From NCBI RefSeq assembly GCF_914271485.1, contig NZ_CAJZAG010000004.1, positions 1 through 64,000 on the forward strand: a stretch of 64,000 nt of DNA. The letters run 5' to 3'. Source of the DNA: Cupriavidus pampae. GTDB taxonomy: Bacteria; Pseudomonadota; Gammaproteobacteria; Burkholderiales; Burkholderiaceae. Under the pieces are notes generated by a model. That model ran no database searches, was not told the origin of the DNA, and was given only the letters and a program-made list of their open reading frames with translations. The first letter of the stretch is position 1. The number at the start of each line of letters is the position of its first letter. A program made the translations under genes and the position numbers. Shown here piece after piece: positions 8,635 to 19,054 of this stretch.

Positions 8635-10200
8635 TCAGGCGAAGGTATCCACTTCACCTTGCGCCAGCACGCGCTGCGGACGCGCGACCGGGGCTGCTGG
8701 TTCGTTGCCGAAGCTGGTGGTCTGGCCGAAGCTGCTCTGGCCGCCGGCGAACGATTGGCGTTGCTGTTGTTGCTGCTGGCCATTGCCGGGCTGGCCGGCG
8801 AAGTTCTCGGCGCCCACCGAGGTGTGGCCGAGCTGGATGCCGCTTTCCGCGAGCGACGTGCGCAGGTGCGGCAACGCCGATTCCACTGCGGCACGGACAG
8901 CCTGATGCGGCGATACGAACTGGGCCTGGGCCTGGTCGTTCACGACATTCAGCACAACCTTGAGCGGGCCGAGATTGGGCGGGTTGAGTTCGAGCTCGGC
9001 GGTCTGGCTGCCTTGCGTCGACATGCGCACCATGTGCTGGCCCAATGCCTGTGACCAGTTGCTGTCGCCGAGCTGTGGCGCCACGACCGGACGGGCGGCG
9101 GCAGCGGCGCTCGCTTGCGCGGCGGCGGTCGGTGCCTGGGCTGCGATGGCCGAAGCCAGCGTGGCGGCGCTGCTCGAGTTGGTGGCACCGGTATCCGAAC
9201 CTTCGCCCGTGCGGATGTTGGCCTGCGCGGCGGCGTAGCTCGAAGCGGTGGTGCCGGACGCGTTCGTCGATGCCGCCTGCGGTTGCTGGGCCGCCGCTGG
9301 CTGGCCGAGACCCGCCTGCGACTGATGACCGCCCGAGCGGCCACCCTGCGCGTCCTGATTGGCGAGCGTGGCCGGGGTGATCGAACCTTGAACCGCCTGG
9401 GACGGCTGCGTCGCCTTGTCGGTCGCGGAGGTAGCCGTGCCGCTGGTCGCGCTCTGCGCCGCGGCGCGTTGCTGCGCGATGGTCGCGAGCGTTTCGGCCG
9501 GGCTACGCGTAATGGTCTGGGTGACGCTGGCATCCGCCGGCAGCGTGGTCTGCGCGGCGACGGTATCGGATTGCTGTGCCAGCGCGGCGTCGGCCTGAGT
9601 GGCGGCAGCGGCGGCTGCCGTGGCCTGCGCGCCGGCTTGCGTGGCCGTTTGCGTACCGGCCTGTGCGGTCGTGCCCGTGTTGCCGGTAGCGCTGTTCGCG
9701 CCCGGCAGACCGTTCACGCCAGCCAACGCGGCATCGACTGCATTGCCGGCCGTGGCGGGCTGCTGTGCCGGCGGCTGACCCAGCATCGCGAGTGCCAGCG
9801 CGGCGGCCGCGGCAGCGGCTGCCTTGGCAGCCTCCTCGGCAGTCTGTGCGGTATCGACGTCCTTCTTGTCTTCGGTATCGGTCTTCGCTGCCTGCGCGGG
9901 CTGGCTCGACGGCGTGCTCTTGCCGTCGGCTTGATCCGACTTGCCGGTGTTCTGGGCCGTCGACTTGTCAGCAGGTTTCTCGTTGGTCTTCTCGGCCGAC
10001 TTGTCGGCGGGCTTGGCCTTGACCGGCTGCGACGACTGTTGCGCCTGCGTGTTCGACGTCGTGGTCGGGCGACGCGGGCTTTGCTGGCGTGCGCGCGAGA
10101 GGGCGTCCTGGAACGCGGCATCGATGGTGCCGCTGGCACTGCCCGTTGCCCCGGTGGTCTTCGCGGCGCCGGTGCCGAGAATCTTGCTGATATCGATCAT
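8635..10200 (-). CDS. fliK: Flagellar hook-length control protein FliK
   Basis: A 521-aa protein secreted through the flagellar export gate; it measures the hook and triggers the switch to filament-type substrates. Residues about 30-370 are low-complexity Ala/Gln/Thr/Lys-rich, as expected of the ruler region. The conserved C-terminal Flg_hook domain is plain at about 380-470 (ELELNPPNLGPLKVVL, then AVRAAVESALPHLR). A Gln-rich tail follows. It is the last gene of the fliFGHIJK run and starts 20 bp after the fliJ stop. A second FliK-like gene lies at 25.4 kb. Confidence 0.93.
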   Translation of the reverse strand: MIDISKILGTGAAKTTGATGSASGTIDAAFQDALSRARQQSPRRPTTTSNTQAQQSSQPVKAKPADKSAEKTNEKPADKSTAQNTGKSDQADGKSTPSSQPAQAAKTDTEDKKDVDTAQTAEEAAKAAAAAAAALALAMLGQPPAQQPATAGNAVDAALAGVNGLPGANSATGNTGTTAQAGTQTATQAGAQATAAAAAATQADAALAQQSDTVAAQTTLPADASVTQTITRSPAETLATIAQQRAAAQSATSGTATSATDKATQPSQAVQGSITPATLANQDAQGGRSGGHQSQAGLGQPAAAQQPQAASTNASGTTASSYAAAQANIRTGEGSDTGATNSSSAATLASAIAAQAPTAAAQASAAAAARPVVAPQLGDSNWSQALGQHMVRMSTQGSQTAELELNPPNLGPLKVVLNVVNDQAQAQFVSPHQAVRAAVESALPHLRTSLAESGIQLGHTSVGAENFAGQPGNGQQQQQQRQSFAGGQSSFGQTTSFGNEPAAPVARPQRVLAQGEVDTFA

Positions 10201-10220
10201 GGTTGGCAGGTGTTGGGTGT

Positions 10221-10673
10221 TCAGTTTTGGCCGTTGGCCGGCTGGCGAACGATGCGTGCCGCGTACTCATCGTTCGTGCGTTGCTCGCGACGCGCGACGA
10301 TCGCCTGCTCGCGCGTCTCTGCGCGCGTAATCAGCGTATCGAACGAATTCTGGCGACGCTTGTGGTGCTGCCAGTTGGCGTGGCCCGCGATCAGGTCCGC
10401 CTCCGCCTTGGCGAGCGCGTTGGTCTGGTGCCGAATCGCCTGGTCGAGCGAATCGAGAAAGCGCGAGAAGTCCTGCCAGCGGCTCGAGGTCATGCCTTCC
10501 GCGGCAATCGCCTGCATGCGCTCGCGGTACTCTTGCCGATACTGCGTCAGCGCTTCCAGCTGCTGCTCCGCCTGTGTGCGCAGACCCTGCAGACGGCCGA
10601 GCTCGCGTGCGGCCTTGTCGGTGCTGTCCTGGGCCAGATCGGCCAGCGTATTCAGCGGTGAGGGCTTAGACAT
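10221..10673 (-). CDS. fliJ: Flagellar export chaperone FliJ
   Basis: A 150-aa, almost wholly helical coiled-coil protein beginning [15 protein letters not shown]. FliJ works with the FliI-FliH ATPase complex and the FlhA gate to energise export. The ATG at 10673 is chosen because it overlaps the fliI stop by 8 bases (ATGTCTAA) and gives normal FliJ length. A longer in-frame extension upstream lies inside fliI and is not credible. Confidence 0.9.
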   Translation of the reverse strand: MSKPSPLNTLADLAQDSTDKAARELGRLQGLRTQAEQQLEALTQYRQEYRERMQAIAAEGMTSSRWQDFSRFLDSLDQAIRHQTNALAKAEADLIAGHANWQHHKRRQNSFDTLITRAETREQAIVARREQRTNDEYAARIVRQPANGQN

Positions 10674-12129
10674 GTTGCATCCTCTCGAATAGCTGATGCA
10701 GGTGGGCAACCGAACTTGCGTAGTCCGCGCGCTCGGGAATGTCCTGCTGCAGGAAGGCCTCCATGCGCGAATGCATGCGAATCGCGAGGTCCACCTCCGG
10801 ATCGCTGCCGGGCACATAGGCACCGACGCTGATCAGGTCGCGATTGCGCTGGTAGCGCGACATCAACTGCTTGAAGCGCCGTACGGAGGCAAACTGCGGC
10901 GCGTCGATCAATGCCGTCATGGCACGACTGATGGATGCCTCGACGTCGATGGCCGGATAGTGGCCGGCCTCGGCGAGGCTACGCGACAGCACGATGTGGC
11001 CGTCGAGAATCGCGCGCGCCGAGTCGGCGATCGGATCCTGCTGATCGTCACCCTCGGTCAGCACCGTATAGAACGCGGTAATCGAACCGCCACCTTCAGG
11101 CCCGTTACCAGTGCGCTCGACGAGCGTCGGCAGCTTGGCGAAGACCGAAGGCGGATAGCCCTTGGTGGCCGGCGGCTCGCCGATCGCCAGCGCGATCTCG
11201 CGCTGTGCCATCGCATAACGTGTGAGCGAGTCCATGATCAGCAGCACATGGCGGCCTTGATCGCGGAAGTATTCGGCCAGGCGCGTCGCATACGCGGCGC
11301 CCTGCATGCGCAGCAGCGGCGAGGTATCGGCCGGTGCGGCCACCACGACCGAGCGCTTGCGACCTTCCTCGCCGAGGATGTTCTCAATGAATTCTTTGAC
11401 TTCGCGACCGCGTTCGCCAATCAGGCCCACCACGATCACTTCGGCGTTCGTATAGCGCGCCATCATGCCGAGCAATACGCTCTTGCCGACGCCGGAGCCC
11501 GCGAACAGGCCCATACGCTGGCCACGGCCGACCGTGAGCATCGAGTTGATCGCGCGCACGCCGGTGTCCAGCACCGTATCGATCGGTGCGCGCGTCAGCG
11601 GATTGATCTGCGTACCGGCCAGCGGCACTTCGCTGGCGGCCGTGATCGGGCCAAGGCCATCGAGCGGACGACCGGCGGCATCAAGCACGCGGCCCAGCAG
11701 GCCTTCGCCCACGGGCAGGCGCTTGGAGCCGGGCTCGCGCGGCTGTGCCACGCCAGCCGGCAACGGCGACGGTTCCAGCGGATAGACGCGCGCGCCGGGC
11801 ACCAGGCCGACCACATCCGATTGCGGCATCAGGTAGAGACGATCGGCGCCAAAGCCGACCACTTCGGCTTCCGCCGTACGCGGACCGCCATGGCCATGCT
11901 GACCCGAAGGCAGCTCGATCAGGCAGTCGCTGCCAACCGGCAGACGCAGGCCAACGGCTTCGAGCACAAGACCTGCCGCGCGCGTAAGGCGGCCGCAGGT
12001 ACGCTTGCTGTCGAGGTCGGCCAGGCCGGCCGATGCCGTCGTCAGCGCTTCGCGCCAGAGGTGCGTGTGCTTCTGGGAGGCGGCAGGCGCCGAAGCTCCC
12101 TGCTGGCCGTTGGCGGGTGCGTCATGCAT
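10666..12129 (-). CDS. fliI: Flagellum-specific ATPase FliI
   Basis: A 487-aa member of the F1-beta/type III secretion ATPase family that powers unfolding and docking of flagellar export substrates at the cytoplasmic face. The Walker A motif [11 protein letters not shown] and Walker B-like [15 protein letters not shown] are intact, as is the [11 protein letters not shown] block. ATG 12129 is chosen because it overlaps the fliH stop by 8 bases (ATGCATGA) and yields [10 protein letters not shown]; a longer frame upstream would run through fliH. Confidence 0.95.
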   Translation of the reverse strand: MHDAPANGQQGASAPAASQKHTHLWREALTTASAGLADLDSKRTCGRLTRAAGLVLEAVGLRLPVGSDCLIELPSGQHGHGGPRTAEAEVVGFGADRLYLMPQSDVVGLVPGARVYPLEPSPLPAGVAQPREPGSKRLPVGEGLLGRVLDAAGRPLDGLGPITAASEVPLAGTQINPLTRAPIDTVLDTGVRAINSMLTVGRGQRMGLFAGSGVGKSVLLGMMARYTNAEVIVVGLIGERGREVKEFIENILGEEGRKRSVVVAAPADTSPLLRMQGAAYATRLAEYFRDQGRHVLLIMDSLTRYAMAQREIALAIGEPPATKGYPPSVFAKLPTLVERTGNGPEGGGSITAFYTVLTEGDDQQDPIADSARAILDGHIVLSRSLAEAGHYPAIDVEASISRAMTALIDAPQFASVRRFKQLMSRYQRNRDLISVGAYVPGSDPEVDLAIRMHSRMEAFLQQDIPERADYASSVAHLHQLFERMQHV

Positions 12130-13000
12130 GAGGTGGCTCCCACGGATCGTTGCGGCCGAGCGCCTTGACGACGCGGCTCCAGCGCGTGGCGAGACTCGCA
12201 TCGAGTTCGCCGCTCGCGGCGCTGGCGATGCAGCCGCCGCGCGCAATCGACGGATCCGGGCGCACGGTCCAGCCGGCGGCTTCGAGTTCGCCGCGCAAGT
12301 GGGTTTCCACCAGCGCCACATCGTCCGGATTGAGCAGCAGTGCCGGCGAGCCCGCGAGCGCGGGTTCGGACGTCAGCAGTTCGCGCGCGGCCGGCAGCAG
12401 CGCGGCCGGGTCGAGCTCCATGGTCTTGCGTACGAGCTGACGCGCCACGTCGAGCGCGAGCGTCATCAACGATTCGGAAATCTCTGCATCGACGCGGCCG
12501 ATCGCATCGCGGAAGTTGCCGGCCAGTTCCTGCAACCGTGCCGCTTCCGTGCGTGCCGACTCGAGGCCGCGCGCATAGCCTTCGCGGTGGCCGTCGCCGT
12601 AGCCCTGGGTCTGGCCCTGGCTGTAGCCCTGTGCATAGCCTTCCTTGCGCGCGCCTTCGCGCATCGCATCGATGGCTTCGAAGTCGATTGGCGGCGGAGG
12701 AGGGGGTTCCACCGGCATTTGCGCCTCGAGCGCCCGAAGCCGGTCGCGCGGATCGAGCGAGACCATCTGCCAGCGCTGCCAGCTGTCGCCGCGGCCGCGC
12801 GAGGGACCGCGCGGCGCTTCGAACGACTGGAAGCCGCCGTTGCCACGGTCCATCTGCTGATCCGACTGACGCTCCGATTGCCGCTCCGATGGTCGATCGG
12901 GATAGCGATCGAATTGGCGATCCAGCTCGCGGTCCGACTGGAAGGTCGGATTCTTGCTGCCGGGAAACCCGCGGCCTGCGGCAAAGCCGCGTTCAGACAT
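12122..13000 (-). CDS. fliH: Flagellar assembly protein FliH
   Basis: A 292-aa regulator of FliI that links the ATPase to the C-ring. ATG 13000 (MSERGFAAG) overlaps the fliG stop by 8 bases, with GGAGGT 10 bases upstream; in-frame ATGs at 13006 and 13021 are alternatives. The N-terminus is unusual for its Arg/Gln/Asp/Ser-rich run ([15 protein letters not shown] and following). A Gly-repeat helix typical of FliH follows ([17 protein letters not shown]). The C-terminal about 150 residues fit the V-ATPase subunit E-like domain ([16 protein letters not shown]). Confidence 0.9.
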   Translation of the reverse strand: MSERGFAAGRGFPGSKNPTFQSDRELDRQFDRYPDRPSERQSERQSDQQMDRGNGGFQSFEAPRGPSRGRGDSWQRWQMVSLDPRDRLRALEAQMPVEPPPPPPIDFEAIDAMREGARKEGYAQGYSQGQTQGYGDGHREGYARGLESARTEAARLQELAGNFRDAIGRVDAEISESLMTLALDVARQLVRKTMELDPAALLPAARELLTSEPALAGSPALLLNPDDVALVETHLRGELEAAGWTVRPDPSIARGGCIASAASGELDASLATRWSRVVKALGRNDPWEPPHA

Positions 13001-14006
13001 AGGCATCGTCACCTCCGCCAATCTGGATTTCGCCGGCTTCCGCCAGGCGTCTCACCACCTGCAGGATGGCCTTCTGCTCAGCCTCGACCTGCGAAACACG
13101 TACCGGGCCCAGCGCATCGAGGTCTTCGCGCAGCATTTCGCCGGCGCGCGTGGACATGTTGCGGATGAACTTGTCGCGCAGCTCTTGCGGCGCGCCCTTG
13201 AGCGCGACGATGAGCGACTCGGTTGCCACTTCCTTGAGCACGCGCTGGATGCCGCGATCGTCCACTTCGAGCAGGTTCTCGAACAGGAACATCTCGTCGA
13301 TGATCTTCTGTGCGAGGTCCGCGTCGTGCGTACGTACGCCGTCGATAACCGCTTCTTCGTGGGCCGTGCTCATCAGGTTGATGATCTCGGCCGCCGTGCG
13401 GACACCGCCCATGCGGCTGCGCTTCAGGCTCTGGCCCGCCAGCAGCTTGGTCAGCACGTCGGTCAGCTCCTGCAGCGCGCCCGGCTGTACACCGCCGAAC
13501 GTGGCGATACGCAGGATGACGTCGTTGCGCAGGCGTTCGGTGAAGTAGCCCAGCACTTCGGAAGACTTCTGGCGATCCAGGTGAATCAGGATCGTCGCGA
13601 TGATCTGCGGGTGTTCGTCCTTGATCAGTTCGGCCACCGACGTCGCATCCATCCAGTTGAGCGAATCGATGCCACCGCCCGGATCGCGCGACTCGAGGAT
13701 GTCCTCGATGACGGACAGCGCGCGTTCCTCGCCGAGCGCCTTGTTGAGGACGCTCTTGATGAACGAGCTCGAATCGACATTCAGCGCCAGATACTGTTCG
13801 GTCTCGCCGCGGAACTCGGCGAGCACCTCGGCCATTTCCTCACGCGTCACCGACGACAGGCTGGCCATGGCCGAGCCAAGACCCTGCACCTCACGCGGCG
13901 ACAGATGCTTGAATACCTCTGCAGCGGAATCCTCGCCGATCGCCATCATCAGGATGGCGCTCTTCTGCAGACCCTTATCCGGGGTGGTGGTCTTAACCTT
14001 CGTCAT
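12993..14006 (-). CDS. fliG: Flagellar motor switch protein FliG
   Basis: A 337-aa C-ring protein bridging FliF to FliM and supplying the charged torque helix. It has the N-terminal FliF-binding part ([20 protein letters not shown]), the middle EHPQ motif ([12 protein letters not shown]) and the C-terminal [19 protein letters not shown] region. Length is typical. It overlaps the end of fliF by 14 bp and the start of fliH by 8 bp, so translation is probably coupled. Confidence 0.96.
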   Translation of the reverse strand: MTKVKTTTPDKGLQKSAILMMAIGEDSAAEVFKHLSPREVQGLGSAMASLSSVTREEMAEVLAEFRGETEQYLALNVDSSSFIKSVLNKALGEERALSVIEDILESRDPGGGIDSLNWMDATSVAELIKDEHPQIIATILIHLDRQKSSEVLGYFTERLRNDVILRIATFGGVQPGALQELTDVLTKLLAGQSLKRSRMGGVRTAAEIINLMSTAHEEAVIDGVRTHDADLAQKIIDEMFLFENLLEVDDRGIQRVLKEVATESLIVALKGAPQELRDKFIRNMSTRAGEMLREDLDALGPVRVSQVEAEQKAILQVVRRLAEAGEIQIGGGDDAYV

Positions 14007-15675
14007 TGGCCATCCATTGCTTGATTACGCTGGCGACCAGGCGCGGGTCGCGCTGAGCGGCGTCGCGCACCAGCGCGAGATCGCTTTCGTATTTGGCCGC
14101 GAGGCGCAGGATCTCCGGATTCGTGGTTTCTTCCGGCGGCAGCAGCACGGCTTCCGTGGTGCCATCGGCCTCGGTCGGCGCGGGCAGCGGCGGCGCGGTG
14201 TACTTGCGGACCACCGGGCGTGCGATCTTGAACCACAGGAACAGCGCGAGAATCGCGAGCAGCAGGTAGCCGACGCCGGTCTTGGCCAGGTCGATCATCT
14301 GCGGCTGCTTCCACAGCGGCACTTCCGGCTCGATCACGCGATCGTCGGTGAACGGGCTGTTGACCACGTTGAGCGAGTCGCCACGCTCGGTCGAGTAGCC
14401 CATCGCTTCCTTGGTCAGGTTCTCGATCTGCGTGATCATCGTGGCCGGCAACGCCTCGGCAACCATCTTGCCCTTGGCATCGGCCTTCTGGCGATAGTTC
14501 ACGACCACCGCGACCGACAGGCGCTTGACGCCGCCCGGTGCCTGTTGCACATGGCGCACGACGCGGTCGAGTTCGTAGTTGGTGGTGGAGTCGCGGCGGT
14601 TGCTGCGCGGGCCGGTCTTCTCGGCCGTGGCCTGCTGCGTGGTGGCCTGGTTAGCCTGCGGCGGCGGATTCGGCTGACCCGGCTGACGCGGCGGCTGCGG
14701 CTGGGCAACCGGCGCCTGCGCGGCGGCGGGCGGCTGGTTCGACAGCGCGCCGGGCACGCCACCGACCGGTGCCGCGCCTTCCTGGCTCGACTCGCTCGAT
14801 TGCTGGCTGCGGATCGCCGCGTGGGTCGGATCCTGGTTGGGCTTGTAGCTTTCGTCGGTGTGCTCGACCGTGGAGAAGTCCACGTCGGCAGTGACCTGCG
14901 CGTGAACGTTGTCCTTGCCGACGATCGGCGCGAGGATCGCTTCCACGCGCTTCACGTAGTTCTGCTCGATCTGCTGCACGAACTTGAGCTGCGTGGCATC
15001 GAGCGAGCGGTCGCTGTTGCCGGACAGCAGGTTGCCGTGCTGATCGACGATCGAGATCGACTTCGGCGTGAGTTCAGGCACGCTTGACGACACCAGATGG
15101 CTGATGGCGGCAACCTGGCCTTCGTCGATCGCGCGGCCCGGATACAGCTGCAGCACGATCGAGGCCGTGGGCTTCTGGCGCTCGCGCACGAACAGCGTCG
15201 GCTTGGGAATCGCAAGGTGCACGCGCGCGGACTGCACGGCGGCGATCGATTCGATCGAATGTGCCAGCTCGCCTTCGAGGCCGCGCTGGTAATTCACCTG
15301 TTCGGCAAACTGGCTGATGCCGAACTTCTGGTTGTCCATCAGCTCCATGCCCGCGGTGCCGCTCTTCGGCAGACCCTGCGAGGCGAGGCGCAGACGCATT
15401 TCATGCACCTTGTCGGCGGGCACCATGACCGCACCGCCGCCTTCGGCGAACTTGTACGGCACGTTCATCTGCTGGAGGGAGGCGATCACTGCGCCGCCGT
15501 CACGCTCCGACAGGTTCGTGTAGAGGACCTTGTAGTCAGGTGCGCGGGACCACATCACACCGACGGCGATGGCGGCGGCCAGCGCGGCACCACCAAGCAT
15601 CAGCGGCAGGCGCGGATTGGCCTTGATCTTGTCGAGCAGCGCGGAACCGCCCGGCAGGGCTGCGGCGGCGTTCAT
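13993..15675 (-). CDS. fliF: Flagellar MS-ring protein FliF
   Basis: A 560-aa inner-membrane ring protein around which the basal body assembles. There is an N-terminal transmembrane helix ([20 protein letters not shown]), a YscJ-like ring domain ([20 protein letters not shown]), a Pro/Gln-rich periplasmic insertion at about 310-350, a second membrane helix ([20 protein letters not shown]), and a cytoplasmic FliG-binding tail ending KQWMANDEG. First gene of the fliFGHIJK unit, divergent from fliE. Confidence 0.96.
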   Translation of the reverse strand: MNAAAALPGGSALLDKIKANPRLPLMLGGAALAAAIAVGVMWSRAPDYKVLYTNLSERDGGAVIASLQQMNVPYKFAEGGGAVMVPADKVHEMRLRLASQGLPKSGTAGMELMDNQKFGISQFAEQVNYQRGLEGELAHSIESIAAVQSARVHLAIPKPTLFVRERQKPTASIVLQLYPGRAIDEGQVAAISHLVSSSVPELTPKSISIVDQHGNLLSGNSDRSLDATQLKFVQQIEQNYVKRVEAILAPIVGKDNVHAQVTADVDFSTVEHTDESYKPNQDPTHAAIRSQQSSESSQEGAAPVGGVPGALSNQPPAAAQAPVAQPQPPRQPGQPNPPPQANQATTQQATAEKTGPRSNRRDSTTNYELDRVVRHVQQAPGGVKRLSVAVVVNYRQKADAKGKMVAEALPATMITQIENLTKEAMGYSTERGDSLNVVNSPFTDDRVIEPEVPLWKQPQMIDLAKTGVGYLLLAILALFLWFKIARPVVRKYTAPPLPAPTEADGTTEAVLLPPEETTNPEILRLAAKYESDLALVRDAAQRDPRLVASVIKQWMANDEG

Positions 15676-16068
15676 GCACGCGTCTCCGAATTGGCCGGGG
15701 AAACCCTGCCCTTACCAGCCTGGCTGGTCTTGCCGTTATTCATTTCGGCACGGCTTTCATTACGCTGCTGGAAAAACACGCGTACTCCCCGCGAAGTTAT
15801 CGATGGTCGCCAAGACGGGCGGAAGGAAATACACGACCGCACGCCAGATTCGGCACGGTAGCGATCATCGGCCAAACGGCGGATCCACAATCGGCTGAAT
15901 AGGCGAGGTTTTACGCGTGATTTCAACCTTTGGATGGAGGCGGCCCGGGTCTACAGTGCGAGGGCCGAAACAGGTGGGAAGCCGTCTTCTTGTGATGCAT
16001 CAGGCGCATCGTGCGAATCAGGACGGTTTCGACCCCGATTTCCAACCTTTGCTGGACCGATCTCCGAC
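15676..16068. promoter_or_regulatory. fliF-fliE divergent intergenic region
   Basis: 393 bp between two divergent flagellar starts, so both promoters should lie here. I could not find a convincing sigma-28 (TAAA-N15-GCCGATAA) or sigma-54 (TGGCAC-N5-TTGC) match. Two near-identical 18-bp segments (TTTCAACCTTTGGATGGA at 15921 and TTTCCAACCTTTGCTGGA at 16039) stand 118 bp apart on the + strand and could be regulator sites. Confidence 0.45.
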
Positions 16069-16392
16069 ATGACCACGATTTCTTCCATCGAAAGCATGCT
16101 GCAGCAACTGCGCGGCCTGGCCCAGACCGCATCCGGCGGCAGCGCGGCCTCGACGCAGGCCGCCACCACGAGCGGCTTTGCCGGTGAACTGCAGCGCTCG
16201 CTCGCGCGCGTCAACGCCACGCAGGAGCACGCCAGCACTCAGGCCGAGGCGTTTGAACTCGGCAAGCCGGGCGTGGCGCTGAACGACGTGATGATCGACC
16301 TCCAGAAGGCCAACGTCTCGTTCCAGACCGCAGTACAGGTGCGCAACCGCCTGGCCGCCGCATATCAGGAAATGATGAATATGCCGGTGTGA
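16069..16392 (+). CDS. fliE: Flagellar hook-basal body protein FliE
   Basis: A 107-aa junction protein joining the MS ring to the proximal rod. ATG 16069 (MTTISSIESMLQQL) gives the usual FliE length; an upstream in-frame ATG would add an atypical 45-residue Arg-rich extension. The conserved C-terminal helix is clear (VMIDLQKANVSFQTAVQVRN, then AYQEMMNMPV). It is transcribed alone, away from fliF, and is followed 33 bp later by an intrinsic terminator. Confidence 0.95.
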   Translation: MTTISSIESMLQQLRGLAQTASGGSAASTQAATTSGFAGELQRSLARVNATQEHASTQAEAFELGKPGVALNDVMIDLQKANVSFQTAVQVRNRLAAAYQEMMNMPV

Positions 16393-16425
16393 TACACCGG
16401 TACGGCCGCTGACTGCGGCCGTAGC

Positions 16426-16456
16426 AAAAAGGCCCGCATCCTGTGCGGGCCTTTTT
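16426..16456 (+). terminator. Bidirectional intrinsic terminator after fliE
   Basis: Stem GGCCCGCA/TGCGGGCC with a 5-base loop, flanked by AAAAA and TTTTT, so it can act on both strands. It ends fliE on the plus strand and the glycan operon (stop at 16475) on the minus strand. Confidence 0.9.
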
Positions 16457-16474
16457 GCATTCAGACGCGAAAAC

Positions 16475-17128
16475 TCAGAGGCGGAAATACTCCTCGGCGG
16501 CGCGTTCGGGCGCGGGCTTGCAGACGAGGTCACCGGCCTGGCCGGCATAGACCAGGCAATAGCCCGGCGTCTCGCGGTTCAGCACGCTCACGCCCTGCGC
16601 GATGACCGAGCCGTCGCGTACGTGGCTGCGGCCGATGATGGCCGTATTGGGGTACATCACCACCCCGTCGCCGATCACGGGCGCAATGCCGTGATTCTTG
16701 CCCACCGTCGAGTTCTGATACAGGACGAGGTAGTTGCCATAGGTGGCCTTGGCCAGCACGATGCCCACCGAATGGCCGATGAAGAACACCTCCGGCATCT
16801 CGATCTCGTAGAACAGATCGATCGCGTTCAGCGCCTTGTTGAGCAGAAACAGCTTCGTGCATGCCTCGCCATGGCGCTCGTTGCGCCAGATCGTATTGGC
16901 CAGGTAGTACAGGTACTGGCAATACTGTGACGAGTGCAGGTAGTTGAACTGGCCGGGCCGCCACATGCGCACGGCGTCGATGCACCGCGCGGTGCGCGCC
17001 AGTGCCTCGTCGATATGACGCAACACCACGGGCAACAGCGCATCGTTGCGGCCGTCGGGCACCAGGTTGGCCACCTGCGCGCAGGTATAGGCGGCCAGCG
17101 AATCGCGGGTCTGTCCGATCAGTTCCAT
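16475..17128 (-). CDS. Left-handed beta-helix (hexapeptide) acyltransferase, CysE-like
   Basis: A 217-aa protein with an N-terminal helical part like serine acetyltransferases and a C-terminal hexapeptide-repeat beta-helix (HGIAPVIGDGVVMYPNTAII). His in VGKNH and in FIGHSVGIV are candidate catalytic or acetyl-CoA-site residues. As the last gene of the sugar operon, overlapping the upstream reductase by 10 bp, it probably O- or N-acetylates the finished sugar rather than making O-acetylserine. The substrate is inferred. Confidence 0.75.
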   Translation of the reverse strand: MELIGQTRDSLAAYTCAQVANLVPDGRNDALLPVVLRHIDEALARTARCIDAVRMWRPGQFNYLHSSQYCQYLYYLANTIWRNERHGEACTKLFLLNKALNAIDLFYEIEMPEVFFIGHSVGIVLAKATYGNYLVLYQNSTVGKNHGIAPVIGDGVVMYPNTAIIGRSHVRDGSVIAQGVSVLNRETPGYCLVYAGQAGDLVCKPAPERAAEEYFRL

Positions 17129-17928
17129 GGGCGAATGCCTGCCAGATAGTCGGCCACGACCGTGCGTACGTCGCGCGGCACCACACCCAGTGCGCGCAGC
17201 GCCGCGGTGCTGCAGATCGCGGCGCGTTGCGTGGGCGACTTGCGCGTCATCGCAATGTCCCAGCCAGCAGCGTTGAAGACCTCGACCAGCTCGCCGTTCG
17301 ACACGTTCTCGCCGCTGGCCACGTTGAAGATGCCCCCCGCGCTGCGCGTGGAAATATCGGTCAACGCCTGCACCACATCATCAAGGTGGATGTAATCGCG
17401 TACGAAGCCGGAGTCGCTGTCGAGCTGGAACGCGCGCTCGCTGGCGGCACGCATCAGCCATTCGGACAGGAAACCGGGCGAGTCGGGCGCCCAGTCGAAC
17501 ACGCACGACAGTCGCGCCACGGCGGTACGGCCGCCCGCCACGGTCAGGCACAGGTTTTCGCCAAGCCCTTTCGTGAAGTCGTACAGCGCGCGCGGATTGG
17601 CGGGCTGCAGTGTCAGCGCCGCGGCCTCGTCACCCTGCGGCAGTTGCGACGAATCGTAGAGCCGCGTCGACGACAGGTAGATCAGGTGCTGATAACGATT
17701 GGCACGCAGCACGTCGGACAGCAGCGTGACGTGCGCGGTCACGGTGTCGTAGGGCCGGGCAGCGTAATCGGCGGTCAGGCCCGCGCAATAGAAGACGTGA
17801 CCGAGCTCGCGAGTCAGCAGCGCGCGATCGCCGCGCGCGGGCACCCACACTTCATGGCCGGCACGCCGCAGCGTGTCGGCCAGACGGCGGCCGACAAAGC
17901 CGGCGCCGCCGATGACGGTACAGCGCAT
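17119..17928 (-). CDS. NAD(P)-dependent sugar epimerase/reductase
   Basis: A 269-aa short-chain extended dehydrogenase. The nucleotide motif is VIGGAGFVGRRLADTLRRAG at the N-terminus, and the active site has Tyr and Lys spaced as YxxxK in LYDFTKGLGE. In a pathway that makes a 4-keto-6-deoxysugar and epimerises and C-methylates it, the missing last step is 4-keto reduction, which this enzyme could supply. It starts 8 bp after the FkbM gene. Confidence 0.75.
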   Translation of the reverse strand: MRCTVIGGAGFVGRRLADTLRRAGHEVWVPARGDRALLTRELGHVFYCAGLTADYAARPYDTVTAHVTLLSDVLRANRYQHLIYLSSTRLYDSSQLPQGDEAAALTLQPANPRALYDFTKGLGENLCLTVAGGRTAVARLSCVFDWAPDSPGFLSEWLMRAASERAFQLDSDSGFVRDYIHLDDVVQALTDISTRSAGGIFNVASGENVSNGELVEVFNAAGWDIAMTRKSPTQRAAICSTAALRALGVVPRDVRTVVADYLAGIRPWN

Positions 17929-17936
17929 CGCGTTCC

Positions 17937-19007
17937 TCAGTTGACCGGGTGGTGCAGCGCCGGATCACGGTGCCAGAGCAGCTTCGGGCTCACGCCCGGC
18001 ACGACGGCAAAGCCCTGGCCTTGCAGCAGCGCGGGGTCCTTGACCGCGACCATGTTGAAGCCGTGCGGCGGACCTTCGAGGTAGACGTTGTCCACCGGCA
18101 CCAGTTCCACCGGGCGGCCCTGCATGTCGACGTTCGAGTTGAAGTCGCGCACGGCGTAGACGCTGTAGCCGTAGTCCTTGAGCAGCTTGATGATCTCGGC
18201 GTTCTCCAGACCGCGGCTCCAGTCGACGTAGTGGCGATGCACTTCGAACACGAGGTTCGGGGCTTCGCCGGCCGGGCGGGCCAGCTGTTTGGCGGCACCC
18301 TTGAACACGTTCAGTTCCGCGCCCTCGATGTCGAGCATGATCAGGCTCAGCTTGTCCACGTTCTGCTGGGCGCAGTAGTCGTCGATCGTCACCGTCTTGA
18401 AGCTGTCATCGCCAGCGGGGCCGGTGCTTTGCTCGGCGTAGGCGAACGAGTCATGGCCGACCAGACGCAGTTGCGTGGTGCTGTCGGACCACAGGCCCAG
18501 GCGCCAGCTGCGGATGTTCTCCACCTTGTTCAGTTCGGCGTTGTTGCGCAGCATGCCGAGCTGATCGGCATTGGGCTCGAACGCGTGGCAGGTACCGCCG
18601 GCACGCGCCAGCTGGCGCGCCATCAGGATGACCTGATCGCCGAAGTAGGCGCCGCCCACCACGGCATGGCCACCGCGCTCGCAGAGCTTGACCAGCAGCT
18701 TGGTGGTTTGCGGTTCCCACACGTGGTCCGGCGCGGCCGGCGAGCTCATCAGAAAGTCGCGGGCGATCTTGGTGCGGTACAGGAATTCGAACACGGTACC
18801 GTCGGACAGCGTCTTGCGCAGGCGCGATTCCTCGTTGTACAGCGCGTCGACGATCGGGCCGGTGATGTCGTCGCGCACGCTGCCTTCATAGCCGGACAGG
18901 TCCTGCTCGATGTTCTTGCACAGGGCAATGACCTTGTCGCGGGCAGCGGCGCTGCCGCCCACCGTGCGCAACGCGTCGGAAAGCTTCTGCAAATGTTCAG
19001 TCGTCAT
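17937..19007 (-). CDS. FkbM-family methyltransferase
   Basis: A 356-aa SAM-dependent O-methyltransferase-like protein. The family signature is the LIMLDIEGAELNVFKGA block, preceded by a SAM site (VVGGAYFGDQVILMARQLA). The N-terminal 90 residues are helical and not typical of the minimal domain. FkbM proteins methylate hydroxyls of glycans and lipids, so in this operon it probably O-methylates the sugar. It begins 47 bp after the epimerase stop, the loosest junction in the operon. Confidence 0.8.
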   Translation of the reverse strand: MTTEHLQKLSDALRTVGGSAAARDKVIALCKNIEQDLSGYEGSVRDDITGPIVDALYNEESRLRKTLSDGTVFEFLYRTKIARDFLMSSPAAPDHVWEPQTTKLLVKLCERGGHAVVGGAYFGDQVILMARQLARAGGTCHAFEPNADQLGMLRNNAELNKVENIRSWRLGLWSDSTTQLRLVGHDSFAYAEQSTGPAGDDSFKTVTIDDYCAQQNVDKLSLIMLDIEGAELNVFKGAAKQLARPAGEAPNLVFEVHRHYVDWSRGLENAEIIKLLKDYGYSVYAVRDFNSNVDMQGRPVELVPVDNVYLEGPPHGFNMVAVKDPALLQGQGFAVVPGVSPKLLWHRDPALHHPVN

Positions 19008-19054
19008 GGGTGGCTCCGCTTCGGGTAGTCAGTGTGTTCAGGTTGAATCGGGAA

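Noticed and set aside
9115-12168. Two plus-strand frames of about 500 codons
   Set aside because: Antisense shadows of fliK, fliJ and fliI; compositionally biased and without motifs.
15676-16068. Sigma-54 promoter between fliF and fliE
   Set aside because: GGCACG-type -24 elements are present but no properly spaced TTGC -12 element on either strand.
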